8,013 nucleotides of DNA. Source: an uncultured Lachnospiraceae bacterium (GTDB taxonomy: Bacteria > Bacillota_A > Clostridia > Lachnospirales > Lachnospiraceae). Of the stretch, positions 1 to 6,173 are shown one piece after another; position 1 is the first letter of the stretch; the number at the start of each line of letters is the position of its first letter. Location: assembly GCA_947175285.1 (NCBI GenBank), contig CAMWMM010000212.1:1-8013 (forward strand), written 5' to 3'. The translations under genes were made by a program, and so were the position numbers. The notes under the pieces were generated by a model, which saw only the letters and a program-made list of their open reading frames with translations, ran no database searches and had not been told where the DNA came from.

Positions 1-6
1 ATACAC

Positions 7-143
7 GGCAGCAGTACATATATGGTTGGTGGTATATAGGATGGTGCAGAATTGCTCTTATAAATGCAGGAAAAGAGCGTGTAAGAAGATATATAGGGAA
101 GATGGTATTCTCTTAGGAAATATTCGTAATTGTGCTTACAGAG
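7..143 (+). repeat. Long direct repeat, copy A
   Basis: This unit is repeated at 346-482 with an offset of exactly 339 bp and no net insertion or deletion. The first ~75 bp are nearly identical, with four transitions. The middle is diverged, and the last 19 bp (125-143, beginning CGTAATTGTG) are identical again. It begins with GGCAGCAG. The alternation of conserved and diverged blocks could reflect a conserved RNA or DNA element, or simply age. Confidence 0.85.
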
Positions 144-235
144 GGATGTGTGCGATTGTAGCGCATTGTATTCTCTTTGTTTGTTCTTTTGTCTCTTTTT
201 TAATCCCTGATATGAGGGATTTTGGTTTGTTTAAG

Positions 236-265
236 GGCAGCAGGAATAATGGATGCTCTGCTGCC
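236..265 (+). repeat. GGCAGCAG hairpin with 14-nt loop
   Basis: GGCAGCAG (236-243) pairs perfectly with CTGCTGCC (258-265) around a 14-nt loop. No T-run follows, so it is not a standard terminator. It lies between the two long repeat copies. Its arm sequence and loop length match the second hairpin at 869-904, suggesting a recurrent structural motif. Confidence 0.55.
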
Positions 266-345
266 GGGTAGTGGAGTATTCGCTCGGATGGAGAGCTTTT
301 GGTCTGTGTACTGGAAGAGGAATATCTGAGGGAGACGTTATATAT

Positions 346-482
346 GGCAGCAGTGCATATATGGTTGGTGGTATATGGGATGGTGCAGAATTACTCTTAT
401 AAATGCAGGAAAAGAGCGTATAAGGGGATAATAGGTAAGGTGGTATTTCTCTTAGTGGATGTCCGTAATTGTGCTTACAGAG
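346..482 (+). repeat. Long direct repeat, copy B
   Basis: Second copy of the unit at 7-143, collinear along its whole length. It opens with GGCAGCAGTGCATATATGG and closes with the 19-bp block identical to copy A. A much weaker third start is visible at 618 (GGCAGCAGTACTTATG), preceded, like copy B, by a GTTATATA stretch. No transposase or other mobility gene is associated with it. Confidence 0.85.
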
Positions 483-807
483 CAAAATATGCGGTTATAG
501 AGGGCTTGTATATGGTGTCTGGTAGTATAGGGATATATGGGGGTAGTTCCTTTTAGACTATAAAAAAGAGAAAAATATATAAAAGGATTGGACAGGGACT
601 GTTATATACTCTTCTATGGCAGCAGTACTTATGTAGGGTCTGGGATGAGTGCATATGCAGATGGTATATGGGCTTTTTAGGAGATAAAAAGGGCATATAC
701 AAAGATAAAAAAAGAGTGGATGGGATTATGGCGTGTTATGGACGTTGTGGGGATGGGGGGATTCTGGGATTTTGGTGGCAGGATTGGGACGGGGGAAGGT
801 AGTGTGT

Positions 808-881
808 GGCGGCAGGGGTGTGGATGTTTTTTGTTTAACGGCAGCAGGGGTGTGGATAGGTTTTATTTAACGGCAGCAGGG
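808..881 (+). repeat. 32-bp tandem repeat, about 2.3 copies
   Basis: Units start at 808, 840 and 872, a period of exactly 32 bp. The consensus begins GGCAGCAGGGGTGTGGAT and ends GTTTAAC or ATTTAAC. Copy 1 has GGCGGCAG in place of GGCAGCAG, and copy 3 is only the first ~10 bp. The 16-bp block TTTAACGGCAGCAGGG occurs identically at 834-849 and 866-881. Too few copies and no conserved repeat-spacer structure make a CRISPR array unlikely. Confidence 0.8.
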
Positions 882-917
882 CTACGGTAAGCACTGCTGC
901 CGTTGGCTTTGTTTTTA
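869..917 (+). terminator. Hairpin followed by T-rich stretch, possible terminator
   Basis: AACGGCAGCAG (869-879) pairs perfectly with CTGCTGCCGTT (894-904), giving an 11-bp stem with a 14-nt loop. The T-rich stretch GGCTTTGTTTTTA follows. This resembles an intrinsic terminator on the + strand, although the T-run is interrupted and no + strand gene is visible upstream. It may instead be another member of the GGCAGCAG hairpin family. Confidence 0.45.
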
Positions 918-1090
918 TGGGCTTTGGATTGGCGGCGGAGCAACCATATATAAGTTTTTTGGTGGTAAAAATGAGGTAAGATATCGGAGCAATTTTCGGG
1001 GGATGATGTCAAAATTTCAGATGTTGAAAATGGTACTCCCAGCGAAAAATAAAATCTGCACAGAGTGAAGACTTCTTCTGCAATAACATA

Positions 1091-1105
1091 GTATTTTTGC
1101 AAAAT
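1091..1105 (+). repeat. 15-bp direct repeat flanking the tns genes, left copy
   Basis: GTATTTTTGCAAAAT occurs here and again at 6066-6080, identical and in the same orientation. The left copy sits just outside the putative transposon-end array; the right copy lies 18 bp past the tniQ stop codon. The core TTTTGCAAAA is a palindrome. The length does not fit the 5-bp target duplication usual for Tn7 relatives, so its meaning is uncertain and chance remains possible in AT-rich DNA. Confidence 0.5.
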
Positions 1106-1109
1106 CCCG

Positions 1110-1248
1110 TTTTTGGCGAATTGTGATACTCTGAATTTGGCGAAAAGAATGCCAAAAACAGGGTTTTGACCGCCAAAAACACCATTTAAAATGCTAAAAA
1201 TTATGTTTTTGGCGAATCTGAAACATTTTTGGCGAAATTTTTGGCGAA
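1110..1248 (+). repeat. Putative transposon end: array of TTTTTGGCGAA motifs
   Basis: Seven copies of a TTTTTGGCGAA-type motif lie in 139 bp. GGCGAA cores on the + strand are at 1115, 1139, 1211, 1231 and 1243; inverted copies (GCCAAAAACA) are at 1151 and 1172. Spacings of 20, 21 and 12 bp are near whole helical turns. Tn7-family ends carry several TnsB binding sites beside tnsA, and the position directly upstream of tnsA fits. A possible 8-bp terminal sequence, TGTGATAC, lies at 1122-1129 and resembles Tn7's TGT start, but that would leave the first motif outside. The array may also let TnsB repress tnsA transcription. No matching array is visible near the other side of the operon within the window. 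Confidence 0.65.
1166..1192 (+). promoter_or_regulatory. Weak candidate promoter for the tns operon
   Basis: TTGACC (1166-1171) and TAAAAT (1187-1192) resemble -35 and -10 boxes, but the spacer is only 15 bp, short of the ideal 17. It lies inside the motif array, between inverted and direct copies, so TnsB binding could control it. Other AT-rich -10-like sequences nearby are equally possible. Confidence 0.25.
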
Positions 1249-1274
1249 TTATTTCAGGGAAAGGATGGCAGAGG

Positions 1275-1655
1275 ATGAAGAAAAAGTCTTACAGGGGAAC
1301 AAGATGTGAAAAGAGGACAATGAGCAAATGTGCTGATGGTGTAGCACGAACCTACAGTGTCTTAGAATCAAGGTATGCAGACAAATTAGAAGCAGATCCC
1401 AATGTAAAGGAATTCAGGTGTCAAATGCTGCTTGAAGGATTGGAGATTGGGGAATACTGCTCCGATTTCGTGGCGACAAAGGCAGATGGGGATTTGATGG
1501 TAAGAGAGTGTGCCTATCGTAAGCATTTAACAAAACCCATGACTGCAAAACTTCTTGATGCTTCGAGAAATTTTTGGCGGAGAAGAGGAGTGGAAGATTG
1601 GGGAATTGTTGTAGATAAGAAGGAGGATGCTGATGGAGAAAAATCAACTGATTAA
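1275..1655 (+). CDS. tnsA: TnsA-like endonuclease, short form
   Basis: This 126-aa protein resembles the nuclease domain of TnsA, which in Tn7 cuts the 5' ends of the element in partnership with TnsB and so allows cut-and-paste transposition. The SVLESRYA segment (E31), the acidic YCSDF (D64) and VRECAYRKHL (E78 to K83) follow the layout of a restriction-like PD-(D/E)xK core. The usual xK after the second acidic block is not obvious: E-C-A-Y-R-K is seen instead. Tn7 TnsA is about 270 residues with a C-terminal winged-helix domain; that domain is absent here. The start at 1275 follows a GAAAGG sequence; the open frame extends upstream to 1191, but that part merely translates the transposon-end repeats. 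A start at 1320 (MSKCADG) is also possible. The 3' end overlaps the start of tnsB by 23 bp. Confidence 0.75.
   Translation: MKKKSYRGTRCEKRTMSKCADGVARTYSVLESRYADKLEADPNVKEFRCQMLLEGLEIGEYCSDFVATKADGDLMVRECAYRKHLTKPMTAKLLDASRNFWRRRGVEDWGIVVDKKEDADGEKSTD
1620..1626 (+). promoter_or_regulatory. Ribosome binding site of tnsB
   Basis: AAGGAGG lies inside the end of tnsA. ATG codons follow at 1627 (zero spacing) and 1633 (6-nt spacing). The spacing favours 1633 as the true start and implies translational coupling to tnsA. Confidence 0.7.
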
Positions 1656-3495
1656 CAGAGGGGGAACGATATATAGAATTCTTGCTGTGGAAGAGGATGA
1701 AATTCTTCTTATCGACTGTATTAAGAAAACAATGCCGAGGTGGTATGGATTGGATGAGGTTGATGGTTATGAGGTTTGCACAGAAAAGGAATTGCTGGAA
1801 GTAACAGAAACTATTCTAATGGGAGAACAGGATTTGCCCCCTAAAACGCATCAAACGGTCCATAAGAGGTTTACTGTGATTGCAGGCGTTCTTCCCTTTA
1901 TAGGTGATGATAGACTCCGTATAGAGGCGATTAAAAGGGTTGCAGTTGAAAAAGGAATCTGTATGCAGACAGTGAGGAATTATCTCTGCCAATACCTTAC
2001 ATTTCAGAATATTACTGCTTTGATGTCAAAGAAAAGAGGAAGAGTGGATAAAGAATTGACAGAAGATGAAAAGAATATTAGGTGGGCCTTGAATAAGTTC
2101 TATTTTACGAGGCATAAAAACAGTCTGAAGACTGCTTACACCTATATGCTGAAGGAAAGGTACTGTGATGGGGAAGGAAATCTTCTTCCTCCCTATCCTT
2201 CCTATAATCAATTTCGGTATTTCCATAGCAAATATAAAACGCAGCAGAATACAATTATTTCACAGAATGGAATAAAGGACTACCAAAGGAATTATAGACC
2301 TTTGTTGGGTGATGGAGTTCAGGAGTTTGCTCCTAATGTTGGAACAGGCATGATAGATTCAACAATATGCGATATTTATCTGGTGGACAGCAGTGGGAAT
2401 CTTGTTGGGCGACCAGTACTTACAATCATCACTGATTCCTACAGCAATGGATTTGTCATGGGTTATGCCTTGACTTGGGAAGGTGGTACTTATTCTCTTA
2501 GAGATCTGATGCTCAATGTAATAGCAGACAAGGTTGAGTGGTGTAAGAAGTTCGGTATCCTTATCAAAAGGGAGCAGTGGGATTCCAACCAGATGCCATC
2601 AGTAATCGTGTCTGATATGGGGAGCGAATACAAGTCTGCTACTTTTTCACAGATTACCGAACTTGGCATTACATTAGTGAATCTTCCGCCTTTGAGACCG
2701 GAATTGAAAAGCATTGTGGAAAAGAGCTTCCAGTTATTACAGGAATCAGTAAAACCATACCTTATGGATCATGGGTATGTTGATAAAGATGCTGGTAAGC
2801 GGCTTGCTCCAGATTATAGGAAAGGTGCCTGTCTGATGATGGAAGATTATGAGAAAGTAGTGATTCGCTCTATTCTATATCATAACTCTCAAAGAATATT
2901 AGAGGATTATCCTTATACTGAAGAGATGATAAAGGCGAAGGTGGCGCCCCATCCAAACTGTATTTTTGAGTGGGGAAAAACCCAGTTTGGGTGTAACCTG
3001 ATTACTGTATCCGCCAAGCAGTTGATTTTGACGTTATTGCCAAGAGTGAATGCGAGATTCACAAGAAAAGGATTGATAGTTTTTGGATTAAGATACAATT
3101 CAGAAGAAAGAAACTTTACTGAAGAATATCTGAATGGCGGGGATGCTGTTGCGGCATATAATCCTGAATCAGCAGATACCGTATATCTGCTGAAGGATGG
3201 GGAATTCATAGAGTTCCATCTAATTGAATCAAGATTTTCTGGAAAGAATTTTGAGGAGATTAAAGAGATGCAGTCGGCACAAAGGGGCATTGTGGGTAAT
3301 GCGGTACATAACAATCTTCAGGGCAGGATTGATCTGGCAACCCATGTGGAAAGGATTGTTGGCAGCAGGGAACGGAGTGAGGATGTCAATTTAAAGGATA
3401 TACGGAAGACAAAGCAGAGGGAGAAGAAGGAGAGGCACAGAAATTTTGTGGAGGAGGTGGAGAATAATGGAAAATCTGGTGACGCAGATGCCTAA
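1633..3495 (+). CDS. tnsB: TnsB-like DDE transposase
   Basis: This ~620-aa transposase would bind the element ends and carry out the 3' strand cleavage and joining. Counting from the ATG at 1627, a helix-turn-helix-like stretch (about 96-125, AIKRVAVEKGICMQTVRNYL) precedes the RNase H-fold catalytic core. The first Asp is in GMIDST (D244), the second in VIVSDMGSEY (D330), and the Glu in KSIVEKSF (E365), giving a D-x34-E spacing close to the usual DD(35)E. The C-terminal third contains a beta-rich region and a highly charged Lys/Arg/Glu tail, the part that contacts TnsC in Tn7 relatives. Length fits the family (roughly 600-700 aa). It overlaps tnsA upstream and tnsC downstream by 29 bp. The catalytic residues are intact, so it should be active. 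Confidence 0.92.
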   Translation: MEKNQLINRGGTIYRILAVEEDEILLIDCIKKTMPRWYGLDEVDGYEVCTEKELLEVTETILMGEQDLPPKTHQTVHKRFTVIAGVLPFIGDDRLRIEAIKRVAVEKGICMQTVRNYLCQYLTFQNITALMSKKRGRVDKELTEDEKNIRWALNKFYFTRHKNSLKTAYTYMLKERYCDGEGNLLPPYPSYNQFRYFHSKYKTQQNTIISQNGIKDYQRNYRPLLGDGVQEFAPNVGTGMIDSTICDIYLVDSSGNLVGRPVLTIITDSYSNGFVMGYALTWEGGTYSLRDLMLNVIADKVEWCKKFGILIKREQWDSNQMPSVIVSDMGSEYKSATFSQITELGITLVNLPPLRPELKSIVEKSFQLLQESVKPYLMDHGYVDKDAGKRLAPDYRKGACLMMEDYEKVVIRSILYHNSQRILEDYPYTEEMIKAKVAPHPNCIFEWGKTQFGCNLITVSAKQLILTLLPRVNARFTRKGLIVFGLRYNSEERNFTEEYLNGGDAVAAYNPESADTVYLLKDGEFIEFHLIESRFSGKNFEEIKEMQSAQRGIVGNAVHNNLQGRIDLATHVERIVGSRERSEDVNLKDIRKTKQREKKERHRNFVEEVENNGKSGDADA

Positions 3496-4705
3496 AATGC
3501 TGATGGGGAAAGAACTGGAGGGAGCGATGCTGTCATTCCCTCCTTATGATCTCCTAATCTGTAATGCTGATACTGCAACGAGAATCATAGCATTGAATGA
3601 TATTATGGAGATTTATGTCCCTTCACAGATGAGTTATGAAATATACAGTAAAATCTATCTTGCGATGATGCATTCTCTCAAAAAGAAACAGACGGTTGAG
3701 GCAATCAAACAAGGAAACCAAAACCATAGGAGGATACAGGGACTAACTTATAATTCGGTTTTGGGCGGTGCAGACAGTTTTTCTATCATTGGTCCAAGTG
3801 GAATAGGAAAGAGTACGGCATTGGCGAAGAGTATCGCATTATCTGGTGGAGAACAAATCATAACGACAAATAGTCCATATGCGCAGATTATTCCATGTGT
3901 CAATGCTCAGTGTCCACATGACTGCTCTGTGAAAGGATTGCTGTTGGAGATTCTTTCGCAGGTAGACATGTCTATTGGTACGAAATACAGGCAGTCAGCG
4001 ACTAAGTACAGGGCATCAATAGACAATATCATAGGGATGGTGTCACAAATTGCGCTTAACAATATTCTGCTGATTGTTATAGATGAATGCCAGAATATTT
4101 GTAGGAATAAAGGTGGTGTCAATCTGGTTGCATCCATGACCCAGCTTATCAATTCAAGCGGAGTATCAATTTGTATGGTGGGGCTGCCAGAAACGGAATC
4201 TTTGTTTAGTCAGGAGATGCAGCTTGCAAGGAGAAGTGTGGGACTTTCTTACGCTGCTTTGCCTTGTGATGATTATTTTATCCGGTTCTGTGAGACGCTG
4301 TTTTCCTATCAGTATGTGGCTCATCCATCCAAACTCACACCAGAACTGATAGAACTGCTCTATGAGTGTACAGGAGGGATTATTGCGATTCTGGTCTCGA
4401 TCATCATAGAAGCACAGCAGATTGCTATTTTATCGGGAAAAGAGGATCTCTCAAAAGAAACAATCTTACTGGCATATCAGGAGAGATTTAAAAATGTGCA
4501 GGACTTTGTTCAGGTGAATGTCAAAAAAGGAAACCAGACATCTGCTCCAGTGAAGTCCACTACATTAAATGTCGGGGAGGAATTTATAGATATTGAGTCA
4601 GATGCTGCAATTTCAAATATAATTGGCGAGGCAAGGAATGATGGTTTGGATGCAGTGGAGCTGTTGCGGAATAATGGATTTTTTATGGAGGAAATTGCTG
4701 TATGA
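3467..4705 (+). CDS. tnsC: TnsC-like AAA+ ATPase, transposition regulator
   Basis: This 412-aa AAA+ ATPase would link the target-selecting TniQ to the TnsA-TnsB transposase and make target choice ATP-dependent. Walker A is GPSGIGKS at residues 109-116. Walker B is ILLIVIDE at about 200-207, followed by CQN. A sensor-1-like segment, VSICMVGLPETE, comes next. Between the Walker motifs is a Cys-rich CVNAQCPHDCSVKGLLLEIL stretch, which I associate with Firmicute TnsC homologues. The start at 3467 is chosen because AGGAGG (3452-3457) lies 9 nt upstream, although the frame stays open further back. The gene overlaps the end of tnsB, and its stop shares an ATGA with the tniQ start, so translation is probably coupled through the operon. 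No lesion is seen. Confidence 0.92.
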   Translation: MENLVTQMPKMLMGKELEGAMLSFPPYDLLICNADTATRIIALNDIMEIYVPSQMSYEIYSKIYLAMMHSLKKKQTVEAIKQGNQNHRRIQGLTYNSVLGGADSFSIIGPSGIGKSTALAKSIALSGGEQIITTNSPYAQIIPCVNAQCPHDCSVKGLLLEILSQVDMSIGTKYRQSATKYRASIDNIIGMVSQIALNNILLIVIDECQNICRNKGGVNLVASMTQLINSSGVSICMVGLPETESLFSQEMQLARRSVGLSYAALPCDDYFIRFCETLFSYQYVAHPSKLTPELIELLYECTGGIIAILVSIIIEAQQIAILSGKEDLSKETILLAYQERFKNVQDFVQVNVKKGNQTSAPVKSTTLNVGEEFIDIESDAAISNIIGEARNDGLDAVELLRNNGFFMEEIAV

Positions 4706-5018
4706 TAGGGTTTATGCCATCCATCTATTCGGATGAACTTGTTTACAGCTGGTTTTGCAGATATTTTGTCCATGCTGGGTATACTGCAAATAAAATGGCA
4801 CTTGAAGACCTGTTGTATAACAGGCACTGCAATCCAAGCAAAGAATTTATCGGTCATCTGAATCCAGAAATGGAGCAGGTAGTTAAAGGAATGTATTCAA
4901 TAGAAGAACTGATACTGAAACATACAATGTTTCCGCAATATGCCAGATTTATTGGAAGCGAACAGAAGAAAAATGCCATATTACATTTGGAACATGATTT
5001 TTGCGATGCACAGTTCGC
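4702..5018 (+). pseudogene. tniQ: tniQ/tnsD, N-terminal segment, cut by an inversion
   Basis: TniQ/TnsD proteins select the insertion target and recruit TnsC. This segment begins at the ATG of the ATGA overlap with tnsC and encodes residues 1-105 of the reconstructed protein, with the family-like opening (PSIYSDELVYSWFCRY) and the HTMFPQYARF block. At 5018/5019 the frame enters an inverted segment and stops at a TGA at 5035-5037. As drawn, the strand encodes only a 111-aa truncated protein lacking the zinc finger. Flipping 5019-5230 joins it in frame, through codon 106, to the next segment. The intact product would be 448 aa. Unless the inversion reverts, the gene is non-functional. Confidence 0.85.
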
Positions 5019-5028
5019 TCTTTGCAGG
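5019..5028 (+). repeat. Inverted repeat at left inversion junction
   Basis: TCTTTGCAGG here is matched in reverse complement by CCTGCAGAGA at 5221-5230, with 9 of 10 positions identical. Crossover anywhere in the shared core would produce the inversion seen in tniQ. Similarity does not extend clearly beyond the 10 bp. Confidence 0.7.
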
Positions 5029-5230
5029 GACTTTTGAGCTTTTAAGCCTGCATTTGTGTCTTGTGCACACATTCATGTTCCGGATCTGGTGTCTCCTGTG
5101 CCAGTACGTTTCGCCATACCGTTCTCTGTCCTCTCCTGCACACAAAGGACAGTACTTCAACCATTGATTATCTTCAGTTCTCGGAAGAATGGCAAACAGA
5201 TGGTGTGCTTTACTCTTAATCCTGCAGAGA
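5019..5230 (-). pseudogene. tniQ: Inverted zinc-finger segment of tniQ
   Basis: Read on the - strand, these 212 bp encode the most recognisable part of a TniQ protein. It contains LKYCPLC, RYGETYWHRRHQ and NVCTRHKCRL, a C-x2-C ... C-x2-H zinc-binding signature (C133, C136, C161, H164 in the reconstructed protein). The + strand frames on either side encode the N- and C-terminal parts of the same protein. Reversing exactly 5019-5230 makes all three parts one open frame without any added or lost base: ...CDAQFALCRIKSKAHHL... at the left junction and ...KVPAKTALQDMQAEP... at the right. The segment therefore underwent a clean inversion, not a frameshift or foreign insertion. It is bounded by the short inverted repeat at 5019-5028 and 5221-5230. 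Confidence 0.88.
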
Positions 5231-5242
5231 CTGCTCTGCAGG
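5221..5242 (+). repeat. Inverted repeat and perfect palindrome at right inversion junction
   Basis: CCTGCAGAG (5221-5229), a 4-nt spacer (ACTG) and CTCTGCAGG (5234-5242) form a perfect 9-bp dyad. Its left arm plus one base is the inverted partner of 5019-5028. In the reconstructed, uninverted order this dyad would have a single mismatch (CCTGCAAAG against CTCTGCAGG). Such a hairpin could act as a recombination site or provoke template switching during replication. Confidence 0.75.
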
Positions 5243-6048
5243 ATATGCAGGCTGAACCAATCAAGAACCATCTGGAGCTGGAATTTGCAACATATATGGA
5301 GAAAGTTTTTGATGCATATATGGATATGGAAAATGATATACCAGTAAGTGCCATTCTTTACTTTGGGATGGAAGGCACAAAATACCTGTCAGCGACGGGC
5401 AGGGTGAGGAATACGCAGCAGCTTGCCAGTGACATACAGAATTATTTTGACAAAATTGGTTTGGTTGACATAGCCAGTTACCATCAGATCCAGAGGACAC
5501 TGTTAGGTGACCGTTTTGATTTCTCCATAGTATGCCAGATAGCTTTCTTTTTGGGAATATCCATAGACAGTCTGGTAAGACCAGTTTTGACAGGGGAGCA
5601 GCTTATTAAGGAGAAGAGTGCCAGATGCCCTAAAAAAGAGGACTGTCCAGAGGATTGGGATAAGTATGACAGGGAGATGGTTCCGATTGTGGAACAGGCT
5701 GCCCGGGATATCTACTACGGAAATATAAACGCCACAGGCAGACCGGAGCGTATATCGGAAAGACTTATAAATAGATTTGCAGGACTCCCTGCACACAGAC
5801 TGGAAAATATGCCTTTGTGCCAGAAAATACTTTGCCAATATAAGGAGAGCTATGCCCAGCACTGGGCAAGACGGATGGTGTGGGCATACAAAAAGCTTCA
5901 GCATGAGAGAGGGGAAAGACCCGTCTATTGGGTTGATATCCGGAAACTTGCCGGCATTAAAAAGAAAAACTTTCCCATAATCAGTCCATGTCTGGAAGAA
6001 TTTACGGATAAGGATACAGCAGATGCAATCAGAAATCTACTTGTCTGA
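5231..6048 (+). pseudogene. tniQ: tniQ/tnsD, C-terminal segment
   Basis: This encodes residues 177-448 of the reconstructed TniQ/TnsD-like protein, from LQDMQAEPIKNHLELEF to the stop at 6046-6048. It includes the segment DIPVSAILYFGMEGTKYLSA and a long helical region (RPERISERLINRFAGLP ... YAQHWARRMVWAYKKLQ) that resembles the DNA-recognition part of TnsD-like proteins. It is open throughout and shows no further lesion, which suggests the inversion is recent or reversible. The + strand frame continues upstream through the inverted segment to about 5056, but that extension is antisense to the zinc-finger code and is not real protein. No good ribosome binding site is seen for separate translation. 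Confidence 0.8.
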
Positions 6049-6065
6049 ATGGATAAGTACGGAAT

Positions 6066-6080
6066 GTATTTTTGCAAAAT
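6066..6080 (+). repeat. 15-bp direct repeat flanking the tns genes, right copy
   Basis: GTATTTTTGCAAAAT is identical to 1091-1105 and in the same orientation. It lies in the short gap between tniQ and the next gene. See the left copy for interpretation. Confidence 0.5.
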
Positions 6081-6173
6081 AAATGATAAGAATCAGTGTG
6101 ATATGATTATTACAGGGAATGTGACAGTCAGTTAGCGTCCCATAGATCAATAGGAAAGGAGTGTGAATGTATT

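Larger units (their letters stand above)
1..1090. other. Noncoding, repeat-rich left flank
   Basis: I see no convincing gene in these ~1.1 kb. Short open frames exist on both strands, but none has a good ribosome binding site with a recognisable product. The two similar + frames near 26 and 299 fall in a duplicated unit, and the four base differences in its best-conserved part change amino acids where they fall in these frames, which argues against protein-level selection. The + strand is strongly G/T- and purine-rich, with G-runs around 748-800. The region holds a long direct repeat, a 32-bp tandem repeat and recurring GGCAGCAG motifs. It may be intergenic debris or an untranslated structured region; its function is unknown. 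Confidence 0.6.

Noticed and set aside
26..556. Two similar + strand open frames (81 and 85 codons) that look like a duplicated small gene
   Set aside because: They reflect the long direct repeat. In the best-conserved block the base differences falling in frame change the amino acid, and there are no ribosome binding sites, so coding is unlikely.
748..800. Possible G-quadruplex in the G-run region
   Set aside because: Four G3+ tracts exist, but one loop is about 17 nt, so a stable quadruplex is doubtful.
808..881. CRISPR array
   Set aside because: There are only about 2.3 units in perfect tandem with no variable spacers, and no cas genes in the window.
1020..1038. TGTTGAAAATGGTACTCCC as an insertion-sequence or transposon terminus
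   Set aside because: It has a TGT start, but there is no matching inverted partner in the window and no associated transposase.
863..1102. Open frame of 79 codons on the - strand (begins MQKYYVIAEEVF)
   Set aside because: It has no good ribosome binding site, matches no family I recognise, and its 3' half runs through the hairpin and G-rich repeats. It may be a remnant, but I cannot support it as a gene.
1191..1274. Longer start for tnsA
   Set aside because: The added 28 residues are a translation of the TTTTTGGCGAA repeats, and no ribosome binding site precedes 1191.
5056..5230. 5' extension of the + strand frame that ends at 6048
   Set aside because: This part is antisense to the TniQ zinc-finger code on the - strand. 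Only the portion from 5231 onward matches the protein family.
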